Assembly: GCA_031002005.1 (NCBI GenBank)
Contig: CM061918.1
Location: 44,738,047-44,802,046, forward strand
DNA: 64,000 nucleotides
Source: Vandiemenella viatica
Lineage: Eukaryota > Arthropoda > Insecta > Orthoptera > Morabidae
Direction: 5' to 3'
Position 1 is the stretch's first letter, and the number at the start of each line of letters is the position of its first letter. The notes below the pieces were generated by a model, which saw nothing but the letters and a program-made list of their open reading frames with translations, did no database searches and had not been told where the DNA came from. Below, in pieces: positions 9,559 to 21,336 of this stretch. The position numbers were made by a program, and so were the translations under genes.

Positions 9559-10239
9559 GTAAAGTCGATGAGTGGTGCAGCTGTTGGTGGCATACCAGAG
9601 ACGGAGACAGGTGTCCCGGTGACATTTGGGTGTTAGGAGAGGCTCCCCCGGGGCTACCCTGGCATTTCCGGCGACCAACCGAGTCTTTTTTTTATTTCCT
9701 CCCTGCTGAGTCCCCAAGTGCCGTGAAATGTTACCCGTCCTCAGCGCCTCCCAGAAAACGGAAAAACGAGTTGACTCAGCAGAGGCCATTGTCTGCTGTC
9801 TCCCACCACTGCGTCGCTAGCGTCGCTTCCATTCAGCACCGTCTCCGGACACCACCTTCATATCCAGGTCGTCAACTAACAGCAACTGTTTTCACCATAT
9901 CTAGTGAAGTTTCCTTTTTGTCATTACTGGAAATGCTCGGTTTCACCAACAGTTGAACGTACCGTGATATTATATACGGTTTTAACGACTTAAATCGCCT
10001 TCGAATAATGGCACCTTATAGACTGAGTCAAGTTTTTTCCGTGTTAACATATCCCGAGTCTCGCTGTTGTAAAGTGGCAAAAACTTACGTAATCTTGTTC
10101 TGATCAAGCCTACACTATACAGTATGCATTCACTGTCTGAAAAATAATTATTTCTCTCAGTGTTATGGAACGATGTTTTAAAATTTTAAAAATATTTTCG
10201 TTACTTGGTGATTATACGATTTTTCGTTGTTGCTATAAG
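9559..10239. other. unassigned, includes a 141-codon open frame of doubtful value
   Basis: The plus-strand open frame 9531-9956 starts inside a transposon terminus and shows no recognisable domain, so I do not call it a gene. The remainder is AT-rich. Confidence 0.35.
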
Positions 10240-10396
10240 CGTCATTGACTTCGAGGTCATTAGAGTGGGGAAAGGGCTGCGAGAAACGGAAAGGGGCCAT
10301 GGTCTTTTGAAGGAACCATCCAGGTATTCACCTCCAGTGATTTGAGGAAACCATGGAAAACCCAAGTCTGGATGGCAAGACGGAGATTCGAACCAA
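10240..10396 (-). repeat. SINE, minus strand, truncated in the head
   Basis: Reverse complement of the SINE body: GGCCATGGTCTTTTGAAGGA, TGGAAAACCCAAGTCTGGAT and CGGAGATTCGAACC (B box region) are visible. It stops at an A-run at 10397 where the first half of the tRNA-like head should follow. Confidence 0.8.
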
Positions 10397-10769
10397 AAAA
10401 AAAAAAAAACCAAAAAAATTAATATATATAAATATATTAATATAAAAGTAAAACAAGCACTTACACGGAAACAGCAAATAAAAGAAGGCAATGCCAAGAC
10501 AAGTACTTCTGACAAGAATCCCTTAACCTAAGGGCTAAGGGAGATTGATAGAGCCTCTTACCCACCACTCTCGGTGTAACTTTTGTTGAATTGAGATAAA
10601 TAATATGTATGATTTATTCGAAGGCTTGTCAAAACCGAAAGATTTGCGAGTGAAATTTTTTGATTTTCTGTATTTGTAATATTGTTAAAGTAAAACAGTT
10701 AAGGCATTCATATTGGTGTAATTTTTAAAATTTTACAAATCCTTAGCACTCATAACGGCCAAGTAAAGA

Positions 10770-10905
10770 CGTTTTATTTATAAAAAAAAATAAACGATCC
10801 ATAATACCCACAGAAACCAGTCTGTTTTAGAAAGTGAATACACACTGTGTATTGTAGACTTGGCTCAAAACAACATCTCATAACTTTATCACTAATCACC
10901 CACGT
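10770..10905 (+). repeat. two-copy interspersed repeat, copy 1
   Basis: It shares ordered blocks with 34315-34460: AATAAACGATCCATAA, AAGTGAATACAC, TGTAGACTTGGCTCA and CATCTCATAACTTT. Class is unknown. Both copies start next to an A- or T-run, which suggests retroposition. Confidence 0.55.
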
Positions 10906-11275
10906 CTTTCTTTTTTTTTTCCTTTTTTTTTTAGCCATCTTTGGACTACGACTACACAACTTCATTTCCTCTTCTGAGTTTCCTTCGTCCGTCGCCAGTA
11001 CTCTTTCATTCTCTGGTCTTTGCCTATAGTTAGAAGAATTGTGTTCTTAGGATTTCGTTTCTTTTTGCAAGTTGATCGCTTTTTCTCAGTCTTCGCTCAA
11101 ATGAAACGGTTCCATTAGAAAATCCGGGAATAAGGACATATTAAATATCGAATCTTATCAGTGTACCGATGTCCAATAGCAACAATTCGCGCGCCGCGCC
11201 ATATACAAACGATCGATGTACTTTCTGGGCGGACGATATCTGTTACCGTAGATTAAACGAGCGTTGTAAATTCTG

Positions 11276-11960
11276 AATAACTTCCAGACTATGCATAGGA
11301 ACAAAGTAAAATTTAATGTTACAATTAATCTTTCTGGTCTCTATGCATTACAGATATTTTAGGCATATAGCGTCATCCACAACGAAGCACTTAATATACA
11401 AATCGGCGCCGAAACGTTTCATTTTTAATGTGTTTGGTGATATCCCCTGTAGGTGAAAAATGGCAATTTTTTATTTTTCTAATGATTTGAGAATGAAACC
11501 TGTTCCTAGAGTGTCGTAATCTATTAAATTTATTTCATTAACTTGCAAACTAAGGAGAGGAATGAAGTAAAATTTAACACTAAGTTAAGCTAAGGTTATA
11601 ACAAAAATCTGTGGCATATAATAATCGAGGTCAAGTTTGGGCTGTATATGGAGTAGATATACCAAACATTTACCAGTTTTGGACTTTTATTATAATAATT
11701 TGTTGGCAAATCTTTGTATGTGCAAAAAATTTCAGTTTTCTACATCTGCAGGAAGTACCTTAGAGTCTGATGACCATCAGTGAATGTCAAGATCGGTGAA
11801 GTTTGTGTATGAATAACTTCCAAATTAATAACAGGAACAAAAGGAAATTTAATGTTTTCTCTAATACTGCTGATATCTATGTACAATAGAAATCTGAGGC
11901 ATGTAGCGTTACTAAGACCAAAGAAATTAAGGTACAAAAATGGTCCGAAACTCTTCGAGA
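11276..11960 (+). repeat. degenerate tandem repeat, about 265-bp period, three copies
   Basis: AATAACTTCCAGACTATGCA (11276), TTAACTTGCAAACTAAGGAG (about 11538) and AATAACTTCCAAATTAATAA (about 11811) are each followed by GGAACAAAGTAAAATTTAA-like sequence. Copies 1 and 3 continue through GGCATRTAGCGT and a terminal CGAAAC block. No ORF is present. The divergence is high, so this is an old duplication series. Confidence 0.45.
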
Positions 11961-12210
11961 AAGAGGTAGGCAGTGCCGCCGTCGTTTCGACTGCCGTGCA
12001 CCCAGATAAGCCTTATGGATTTGTCTATCGAACCGTTCAAACAGTCATAACATCTGAATCCTCTAACCTAGAAATGACTTATTATTAACCTTAACATGAA
12101 TAAAACAAAACATCTTGTAATTTCGTTGAGAGAGAGGATAGTGAAAATATTTATACCCATTATATAACAGCCGGAAAGTAATCGGGATGCTCAATTAACT
12201 TCTATGGAGC

Positions 12211-12715
12211 AAGAATGTTATGAATAGAACAAAAAGAATTATATTTAAATCATTATTGGAAGGTATAGTCTTGTATGGATCAGAAACCCGAACAATCATC
12301 CATAAACATATTAAGAAGTTGAAATGGTTTTCTGGACAAGATCAGCAAGAATATCAAGAAAATAAAAAGTAAGGAATACCGAAATAATAAGGCTAATGGA
12401 AGTGAAAGAGGAAAGATATGAAGTTATAGAACGAAAAAGACTGGAATGGTATGACCATGAAAGAAGGATGAAAGACGCTAGTATACCAAAACTAGTACGG
12501 GAATGGCAAGTTAAAGGAAGGAGGAAAAGAGGATGGCCCATGTTTACCTGGCTCCAAAGTGTACAAATAGCAACGAGAAGATTTGGTGCTGTAGAGGAAG
12601 ATATACAAGATGGAAATATCTGGAGAAATATTTTGAGAAGATGAAGTTCCGAGTTTTTTATTGTGTTGGAGTAAAACCTCTGAGGGAAATCTCTCTTAAT
12701 AATAATAATAATTAT
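12211..12715 (+). pseudogene. non-LTR retrotransposon (LINE) reverse transcriptase 3' end, broken
   Basis: The first frame gives LLEGIVLYGSETRTI, the YG-SETW motif that follows the reverse transcriptase palm in many LINEs. After a frameshift near 12390, another frame gives RKRLEWYDHERRMKDASIPK and GRRKRGWPMFTWLQS, the usual basic C-terminal segment ending in a RGRP-TW motif. The sequence ends in an AAT microsatellite-like tail (12702-12715). Only the C-terminal end is present, as expected for 5' truncation, and it is frameshifted. The clade (RTE-like or related) is not certain. Confidence 0.8.
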
Positions 12716-13464
12716 ATAATAGACAAAACTTTCTTTTAATAATTGTCATGGGTGTCAAATGAATATGTCCACCTGTCGACTCTGAAAATGTTTCCTTTTT
12801 TTTCTTTTTGTTGCAGTAATTGTACAAACGTTGTGGGGGGGGTGGGGGAATTGTAATAAAATTTCAATTCCACTTTCTTTGCGAAACAACTAAGTTGAAA
12901 AATTCTTCAAAACTTTACAGCAATGTTTAGCTTCCTATAACGATCTTCTTGGAGTTTACGTTTTTTTTTGCAAAACATTTAAAAAATAATTTTGAGAAAT
13001 TTGATGGCTTATTTAAAAAAACACTACATAGAGACTTTCATGAATCTGATAGTAGATAGTTTCTCAAATAAATACAATGCAGTTAATTTTAAAAACACTC
13101 ATGAAATTTTATTAAAGAAACTTCTACTTTTTTTTGGGGGGGGGGGGGAATTGACACAATCTGTGCGTACTGAACCTATATATAGAGCATCGCACGAAAT
13201 GGATTTTTTGGATATGACAGTGGTGCCTATTTTGCCGTGAATTATAGTGGTACACAGTGGAACAGGCCTCTTTCCTTGTTGATCTAACCGAGAAATTAAT
13301 TAGCGTAGCGAAGCAGAGAGAATATTGCGCAGTGTTAATTTGAATCCTCATTTCAATTGTTTGCACGTCTCTCATTAAGCTGTGTTAATTAATTATTAGC
13401 CCTTAATGTCTCCGGAATGGGAGATAGTTCCTGCATTAGTTGCTTGTCCTGTGTTACTTGCAAC
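12716..13464. other. unassigned DNA with G-runs
   Basis: G-tracts lie at about 12834-12848 and 13135-13148. The rest is AT-rich with no recognisable gene. Confidence 0.35.
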
Positions 13465-13640
13465 GAACCTGGCGGGTGCTCGTTAGCGATCGGGGCTGGT
13501 ATCCGCGAGGACGCGGGTTCGAATACCCATACAGATCTCGGTTTACCATGATTTTCACAAAACAACACTTTTATGGTGTCATCAAAATTCGGTAGTCAAA
13601 TTCTTTCCCGTTTCTCTTTATATTCTGGAAGGAAGTATAT
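13465..13640 (+). repeat. SINE, highly diverged
   Basis: GGGTTCGAATACC retains the B box, followed by a decayed body (ATCTCGGTTTACCATGATTT and TCAAATTCTTTCCCGTTTCT). The 3' end is not clear. Confidence 0.65.
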
Positions 13641-13735
13641 TTATAGTATTCGTAGTTGGAATGAAGTCAGTAACTATATTTAAGAAATTTTAAAAAAAAT
13701 TAATTTGTCTCACTGTTCATAAGCTACAAAGATGG

Positions 13736-13905
13736 ACTGTTTATAAAATTTGTCTGTTTGGATGAATGAAATTTCCGCAAAAACTAAAGGTCGGAGTTCC
13801 ATGGGGTTTTGAGTAACGTATAAGCTATGGCCTCGGCGGTAAATTAGGACATGTTTTATTTTCATGTGAATTCGGAATGCTGAGAAATTTAACAATAAAG
13901 CTTCC
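13736..13905 (+). repeat. RTE-like interspersed repeat fragment
   Basis: It shares TTTCCGCAAAAACTAAAGGT, GGACATGTTTTATTTTCATG and GCTGAGAAATTTAACAAT with the copies at 26085 and 6255. Confidence 0.55.
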
Positions 13906-14399
13906 TAGCATTCGGGAGGACGCTGCGCCGGTTCCAATCCCCGAAGCTATAGGCAAGAATTATTAATAATTAAGGGAATCAGATGTACAGTATTCCATAT
14001 ACGCCTGCATCTTAGAGTGCTCCGCGTAACGAGGTGTTGTATTGGTTGCCTGCTAACGCAGGCGACACACAGTGCCTAGTGGCTTCTTCATGGGGAAAAA
14101 ATATCCAGTCATATTACAAAGCAAGATAATAAGATGAATGTTGTCCGAAGTAATTGTTATTTACACCCATACAAACGTATTGGTATATGTCTCTTTTATG
14201 TTCGCAAAATGTGTGTGTGTTTAATCTTATATAATGCCAAGTAGATCATTTTTTAGGGCGTTATACGTCAAATTATGAGTGACGCCAAATTTAACAGTCG
14301 ATGTATGTCGTATTTAGTTCTTTTGTTTACTTCGCTTTTTCTATTTTGCCCCCCGAGCTTTACGACTCGTCAACTAGGAACATAATTAGTGGCTCCAGA

Positions 14400-14569
14400 A
14401 TATTAGAGACATAGCGAACGGGAAGGAACTTGGTCATAACCTGTTGAAGGAATCATAACGTCATGCGCGTTGAGTGATTTCTAGTAACTATGGAAAACTG
14501 AAATTTAGATGCCTGCATCGGGAATCGAACCCGCATTTTTCAGAATGCCTGTGTAACCGCCCTCAAACC
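14400..14569 (-). repeat. SINE, diverged, minus strand
   Basis: GGGAATCGAACCC (reverse of the B box), ATGGAAAACTGAAATTTAGA and CGGGAAGGAACTTGG mark a decayed minus-strand SINE. It directly abuts the LTR-like repeat that follows. Confidence 0.65.
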
Positions 14570-15238
14570 TAGACTTTAAATGGAATTGTGTTTTATGAGG
14601 CCTATGTAGCAAGCTAAAGTTTGATTGAATATGATTATGTATGTTTTACTGTAAATCAGTGTAAATGGATTTTGCATTATAAAAAGAAATTATATAAATA
14701 CCATTTAATATGTTTTAGGACAGAATTATGCAAGAGAATTGTTTAAATGTTTGTAATTTCAAATTTTAAGGTGGGATACGATGTTTAAAGGATGTTTTAC
14801 TTCAGTTTAAAATGATTTATGTGAATAATTTTGTATTAAAGTATCTTTAATTTTCATTTCTGAGCATTTTTAATGGTTTTAAATGATTATTTATTCTGAT
14901 TGTTTTTAATATGTTTTCAATTGTTTAAGTATTGTTAATGTTCGAGAAATATCTTTCGAAAGCCTTTGTAGTGTTCTAGAACTTTCGATGGAACTTACAT
15001 AAAGCGAGCGGCAGAGACTACACACACAGTTTACGTCGGCCAAGGACAGTGTTGAACGAACCGTTTTGGTAGTATTATCTTTGGAAGAAGTGTCGAATGG
15101 TATCGTTGGAGTTTTGTGTTTATATATGAACTGTATCTTGAAGTCCGACGTCGTACTAGCAATAAAACAAGTTATGATTTGAAACTGGATCGTGGACTGG
15201 TTATTTATTATATTAATTAAACCACGAGACATGTAACA
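14570..15238 (+). mobile_element. solo-LTR-like repeat, plus copy
   Basis: It is the uninterrupted paralogue of 8165-9045. Landmarks in order: ACTTTAAATGGAATTGTG, CTAGAACTTTCG, a decayed TATA position (ACATAAAGCG), GTTTACGTCGGCCAAGGACA, a poly-A signal AATAAA at about 15162, and an end near ATGTAACA (15238). Directly after comes AGTGGCCCGAGC, which could be a tRNA primer-binding site (TGG start). No gag or pol frames follow. LTR identity is inferred. Confidence 0.45.
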
Positions 15239-16855
15239 AGTGGCCCGAGCGTTATTGTTAACCTTTCAGGATCGGTTTGTAATAGTTCATTAATCCGTTT
15301 CCGTGTTTTACTAGAGAAGCCTCTACATGGAATTGTGCTTGATGCATTATGAGGCTGCCGTGTACGTCAGTCACGCTTTCTGCTGCCCACTCTTCGTTTT
15401 ATTGCGATGAGTAAGTTCGTAATAGAATGGTTTTAGTGACTCATACGCTAGCGGTGCTGAATATTCCCTACAGACAACCATCGTAAAGGCTGCAGTTAAT
15501 CATGGGTTGTTTTTATTACTTCGAAATACAGGCGCAGTTGTCGAATCAGTACATCTAAATTTTGCCAAATGTGATGCGAGTCTCGCGCAGTTAGTTACTC
15601 TCATATACGAGGTGGAATACACTATAAAATTTTAAATACTTTACGTTTAGACATCGTGACTATAATCACCCTGTGCCAGAATACACCAGTACCGCCGCTG
15701 ATTTCGACTGTTCGAACATTTCGATTGGTCGAACATTTCAATTCTGTCACAGTACACCGATTAATATTGTCTCTCCTTTACAGTCTGAAAGCGGCGACCC
15801 AGCTTGCACAGTGCCTTCCTGAAAAACTGGGCCGTGGCTTCGAGGGGTTGTCAGAATATTTATGTCAACAATATTCTGAATATTATTTAAATTTAGTTAG
15901 AATATTCGGTCCACTCCCGGGCATAAGCCTTGTCAGAATATTCCTTTAAACTCAAATAAATTAAACAATACAGTCCTGATCACGGTAAGACATGGCAGAA
16001 TATTGTGTAATTAATTAAATTATAATACTGTGATGGGAAGCAGTTCTGAAGATGAAGCGATATTGAAATTTAGTGACTACACATTTAAAGTTATCAATTC
16101 TTATTACTACTGCCTCTGAGTAATCGGAACTTCTATCTCTAAATTAAGAAAGAACCACAGTCGCCTCAATGTAGTGGTTATAGAAAAGTTATATTCACAC
16201 TCGTTAGCAAGGCAAATACAAAATATAGTCCAACCACCGACTGAGATATATATATTATATATATATATAATTACTTCTTGCACATCACAAATACTGAGAG
16301 ATATCCGAAAATTGCAGATTCTTTAACCAAATGATAAATATACACACGAATTAGCCACGTTTACTTCAATTCTGCAAATTAATCAGTTTGTAACAGCTCT
16401 ACACAGTCACAACAACACAGTTCCTGACACGTGAATATAATCACTTCCTCTTCACATCACTCACGGTTTCTATTTCACGACGCGGATGACCGACATTAGT
16501 TTATGGTTGTGCATTTACGAGTCCACACATTCCGCCATACAATACTTTATTATTATGCAATTTCGTACAAAACAGGTCCTGCTACACACGCGGTCATTTC
16601 GCGGCACGGAACGGCAAAGACTCTACTCTCGCGATCCTAGTCAGTATACATCGATCTGCTACTATCGATATCCCTTTCATACACCTTTAACCGATGAGAA
16701 ATGTTACTTAACTAAATAATAAAACAAATTGGTGGGCCTTGGTACTGTAATGACAGGGTCTGCGCAACACCGGAACCCTATCTTCAGCTCTTACCAACCG
16801 GAGTCGTGACTCATCTGAGCACTCAGTCTTGTTTGTTATCTTAGAGTCCAATAGA
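15239..16855. other. unassigned AT-rich DNA
   Basis: A TA-rich patch lies at 16245-16270 and scattered AGAATATT motifs at 15850-15950. No gene or transposon boundary was recognised. Confidence 0.35.
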
Positions 16856-16860
16856 TATGT

Positions 16861-17085
16861 TCAGGAGAGGCGCTGCAGCCGATAGTATTTTGTTAGCAGA
16901 ACCAGTCCTGTCGGTCTTCTGCTGCCATGTCCCATCAACGCCAAATTTCTGTCAACACCGGCACCTCGACGCAGACGTCGTTGGTCTCGGTCATCAAGTA
17001 GACGTGGTCGACCATTGGGTTGACCATGGCGAGAGGTAACGACGGTAATTACACATTCACGGCATACTCTTGACACCATGGATCA
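16861..17085 (-). pseudogene. Tc1-type transposase, N-terminal DNA-binding fragment
   Basis: The minus-strand frame reads VSRVCRECVITVVTSRHGQP and then NGRPRLLDDRDQRRLRR. This matches the second helix-turn-helix of Tc1-family transposases, with the typical GRPR motif followed by DRDQRRL. No catalytic DDE domain or terminal repeat is nearby, so this is an isolated relic. Confidence 0.7.
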
Positions 17086-17885
17086 AGTAACGCGAAGTTA
17101 ACGAATATAGCCAACTAATTCCGCGTTGAATGTCTCTTTATTCATGTCATGCGGCCAGAATTACGCCAGAAAACGTTTCATACTACTCACAACAGTACAA
17201 ATGAAAGCTGTTACACTGCAATGCACATTTATATGTTTATTCCCTGTGCTACCGCCATCTGGGTACTTGCATCTTCCTATCCCATGACTTAAGAAATTTC
17301 ATTGTACAGTCTGTATAATTTTGCAAGTTTTTTTTTAAAAAACCCTGAGGTATATTAGGATTTCTGCGACATCTGATGCTGTCCTAAGGTTATCTTGTTG
17401 TTTGTTTTTAATGTTGCTAAATGTACTTAAAATTACGAACATAGCAACGGTTGTTAACATTAAAAAATCATGCTAAAGCTACCTGGTGCATGCGCCATTT
17501 CTTGTCTACAGCTGGCTGACGCAGTGCCGCATGCGCCATTGCGTGTCGCCTCAGAGGCTCGTGACGCACCGATCTGTCGCCGCAGCGATCCAGGAGTCGC
17601 AATATAGGTTCCAATTCCGAAATCCTGCAATCACCTCTCACCTTGCCTTCATTGATCCACTATCTAATAACATCTACAATTCATTAATTCAATATAATCC
17701 GCAATAACAAATAAATAGTATCATTACTGATACAAAAAATCCGTAGCAGTAAATATGTGTGAACGATAGAAAGTTCACTTTACATGTCTGTTCAAGCAGA
17801 ATTCACCTTAACACATTATCAGCGAAAGAAATATTTACATTGCACAAATCACACGCTCTATCGTAGGTCTTCCGGTAATTTTTAC
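17086..17885. other. unassigned DNA
   Basis: No recognisable gene or repeat. Open frames are short and without motifs. Confidence 0.35.
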
Positions 17886-18095
17886 CGTGAGCGGTAACGC
17901 TCTGGCCTCGCAATCGGGAGGACGCCGGTTCGAATCTCCGTGCGGCTATCCAGTCTTCGGTTTTCCATCGTTTCCCCAAATAACTCTTGATGAATTCCTA
18001 GATGTTTCCTTCAAAAGGCCATGACCGAATTCCTTCCCGCACCTAATGAACTCCATGTCGACGAGGCGTAAAGACAAGCTAAAAGAAGATCTCAA
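17886..18095 (+). repeat. tRNA-derived SINE
   Basis: Head GAGCGGTAACGCTCTGGCC, B box GGTTCGAATCT, body GGTTTTCCATCGTTTCCCC, AAAAGGCCATGACCGAATTC, and 3' end GTCGACGAGGCGTAAAG. Confidence 0.88.
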
Positions 18096-19678
18096 ATCCT
18101 TCTTCGTCCTCCCTGGCAGAGGGATACATTCTGTAATCCTGCGGTTAAGAATAGCGTCTATTATAGTCTAAATGCGACGAAACATTTTGATACTTTTTAA
18201 GCATTTTCACGCTATAGCAAGTTACGTCAACTTTATCTGGTAAAATTGTTCTCAGGCTTTAAGTATTTAAGTCATACACATGTGCTTTGAGAATCATTTA
18301 CTGAGTAAGGTTGCGTTACAATATTGATAACCGTGCAGGTTGTGAATATCAGTTTTTTATTTAGTGTTCATATGGCAATGCTGTCCAGTTATATTTGGAG
18401 TGTGCATTATTACATGTAACCCACCAATGTATTTTAGCTGCTAAATCGTTTACTTTTTATTTGTTTTGAGTTAAAAGCTACCAAATTAGGTCCTCGATTT
18501 CAATATGCAGCGCTCTGCCAACAACCGCATAAATGGATTTTTGGATACAAGTGATTCGTAATTGACGCACATCCGTCATTCATAATTAGTCCGCTCTCAA
18601 TAAATGTATTGTGTGGTTTTTGCGGTTCGTCCAGTTGTTATATGCATTTTGATCTCGTTGCTTGCATGAAACAAGGACATGTGGTACTTTTTTAGTACAC
18701 CCATCAAGGAAAAACTAGCCTTGTTTTAATGTTTTTTGTGGTTTTAGTTTTGTTTTTATGCTTCCACCTAATTAGTATGGCAGTAGTAAGCCAACTATGA
18801 GCTTCACCATTATTCAAGATGGCCCTCGAAGATTTACTTTTTGATTATTAGTATTGCCACACTCATTGGTGATGACGCTGCATTTTTGATGACTTAGGCG
18901 CATTTTATCAACTCTGAACACGTGCGAGTCCTTATCTTGGACAGTTTTTTTTTATTAATATAGTTAATTATGTAACCACCAACAAAAGTGAGGTATTGTT
19001 ACTAATGAAAGTGCACTGTTCTGATCAAATACCAATTGATTTAATAACCTCCGCTCCTTGAATCACTTATTTACTCTCATATAACATCCAACCAAACTTG
19101 TTAACGCATTCTATAAACTGTTTCAGCCTCCTTACACTGAAGCACAAAATCGTGTCACGCGACATCATCTAAGCGGTGCAACTTCCTCCATGGGTGCAAC
19201 AACCCGCCTCGCTCGCTCGGCCAAAGATACAACAATACAAAATTTTTAAAAACTAAACCTACCCCGATTACAATACAAACTACAAATCTGTTGAAACCAT
19301 GAAATTGTATGGAACGAGGTACAGACCAATAATTACTTAATAAAACTTAAATTATTTGCGTAATAATAATAATTGTAATAATATTAATAACGAAAAAATG
19401 ATTGGAGGGGGTTATGATAATAATGTTATTCGTTTTGTTGCTTATATTTTTTGTTTTGTTGTTTTTGTGTTTTTTGTAGGGATTCCAGGAGCATGTATTC
19501 AAACTGACTTTAACACGTTATTTACTCATATTTTTATCACACATCTATATAGTTATTTAAGGTAAAAATAATATTTAGAGTGAGTCCTGTTTAAGATAAA
19601 CTCCACGGAATAACTGCGATTAGCAACAGCGTGGTGGTCCGAGCCTTCGGGAATTGCACCTGGTAAAAATCAGTAAAG
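18096..19678. other. unassigned AT-rich DNA
   Basis: An AT-rich stretch with no recognised repeat, RNA or coding segment. The plus frame at 19356-19565 is low-complexity (Asn and Phe-Val rich). Confidence 0.35.
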
Positions 19679-19951
19679 TTAATTACCGGTTGCAGCAGTG
19701 TTTAACACGGCAGCCACAGGAAATATTCCCCTCTCCCGTGAGAGATGACCACTAAATTGTGTACCTTGCGACAAATCCAAAGCTCTCTGCAGGGCATATG
19801 GAGTGACGGCATACCACAGTGCCAGTGTAAGCTGACCGTCGCATGCGTACTTTAAACCAGCTCGTGTGAGTAGAGTCTTTATGAAAAGTAGGCCTGAATG
19901 CAGTGACGTCGAATTTCGCCCTTTCCCCGGTTTCATCTCCATATTCAGCAC
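19679..19951 (-). other. unidentified 90-codon open frame
   Basis: The frame has balanced amino-acid composition (for example LLTRAGLKYACDGQLTLALW) and contrasts with the low-complexity frames around it. No domain is recognised, and no splice sites or TIRs were matched to it. It may be a transposon fragment or chance. Confidence 0.2.
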
Positions 19952-19984
19952 ACTGCCATCAAGACATACTCATTTAGACATGGC

Positions 19985-20150
19985 TTGAGCGTGATGGGTG
20001 AGCGGTAACGCTCTGGGCTCGCATTCAGCAGATTCGAATCTCCGTTTGGCTTCCAGATTTCGGTTTCCCGTGGTTTCAATTCCTTTCAATTCCATTCCTT
20101 TCCCGCCAATAATGACCTCAATGCCAACGAGGTAAAAAAGACGAAGCAAA
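19985..20150 (+). repeat. SINE with internal deletion
   Basis: The head is GAGCGTGATGGGTGAGCGG and the B box GATTCGAATCT. After CCAGATTTCGGTTTCCCGTG the middle of the body is missing, jumping to CCATTCCTTTCCCGCC and CCAACGAGGTAAAAAAGACG. The central GCCGGGATG segment is absent. Confidence 0.8.
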
Positions 20151-20361
20151 AATATTAGTGCGTGTATCCTTGTGTATTTTTTGTTTTCTTTCGCACTGAA
20201 GTGGACGAGCATTACTATCTGTACTGTCTTACTATATAAGATAAGAACTTTGTCAAAGTAATTCTCGTAAACAAATTAAAATTATTAAAAATTTTAAAGC
20301 ACATCTCAATTTAGAGAGTTCTTCGCCTAGCCTTAGTGTGTATTTTTTTGTCATCTTGGAC

Positions 20362-21334
20362 AATCTCTAATCTCGATAAGTCGAAACTCGTTAAGTCTAA
20401 CCTCGAAACTCGTTAAGTCGAAACTCGTAAGTCGAAACTCGTTAAGTCGAAACTCGTTAAGTCGTGTTTCTTGCGACTTATCGAGTTTCTACAAGTCGAA
20501 AGAAACACTTGTTCCCTTCCTTTCCTTTCCTTCCTTTTAAGCCCCCAAAACCTCCATTACTCGACATCTGAGACCTCGAAATAATCAGTATTTCCCTACA
20601 AGGTATTTCGATGCACATTTACCCTCTATAACTGGAAAGAAATATATTTGACTTCCGTATCTCGAACATATCAATGTTTGATTCTACAACCTCTACAACT
20701 CGATGGTTTTAAATTAATAGCCTCTATATATCGAAAAAAGTAAGGTAAGAATACTGCCGGCAATACGTTCCGAGAAGTGATTTTTTACGAATGTGCAGTG
20801 TTGGATAATATGTAAGAGAAAACAAATTCTACTATCGACATGTTGCAAGCCAGGAGAATGGTTGCAAAAGCGTGGAGAACTGTGTCTATGACCATCATAA
20901 AAAACTGCTGTTTTTCATCAACTAAAAAAGCCGAAGTTGAAGAAAATTCTGTTCAGCCTCCTTTTGAATGGAGGACAGTGGTGTCTTGACACAGAAATAT
21001 CTGTTGAAGACTTCGTTTCGTGCGATGACGAAGTTATCATTGAGCGATCGTTACTTCGTGACGAAATTATGGATTCAATTGCTCAAAAATCCGAAATTAA
21101 TAATGTAGTAGACTCAAGTAATGCACCGTACGTTTCCACCAAAGAGGCAAGAAGAGCTTGAAATACGTTAAAGAATATTGTACAGCAATCCATTGCTGTA
21201 GATGTAGAATGTTTAAATTATTTAAAGCAAAAAAATTGCAGACTTTTTTTTTTTTTCAAACCTATGTGTTATATTACATATTACTCGAATTATTTCGCGT
21301 CTCCTTTGGAGTTTGACTTACCGAGGTTCTACTG
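20362..21334 (+). mobile_element. pogo/Tigger-like element
   Basis: The right terminus, reverse-complemented, begins CAGTAGAACCTCGGTAAGTC and is followed outward by TA (21335-21336). The left end is the decayed counterpart CAATCTCTAATCTCGATAAG. A subterminal block at 20375-20465 repeats TAAGTCGAAACTCG about five times. The transposase remnant lies at 20838-21161. Confidence 0.65.
20838..21161 (+). pseudogene. pogo/Tigger transposase C-terminal remnant
   Basis: One frame reads IDMLQARRMVAKAWRTVSM and TIIKNCC, matching the conserved AW--V---TI-NCF segment near the end of pogo-type DDE transposases. A frameshift near 20980 moves to VEDFVSCDDEVIIERSLLRD, an acidic tail ending in TAA-free TGA at about 21159. 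The DDE core and CENP-B-like DNA-binding domains are absent. Confidence 0.7.
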
Positions 21335-21336
21335 TA

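Noticed and set aside
9531..9956. 141-codon open frame as a gene
   Set aside because: It starts in a hAT-like terminus and shows no domain, splice or codon signal.
20375..20465. TAAGTCGAAACTCG repeats as a separate satellite
   Set aside because: The motif is part of the pogo-type terminal repeat, so it is treated as subterminal structure.
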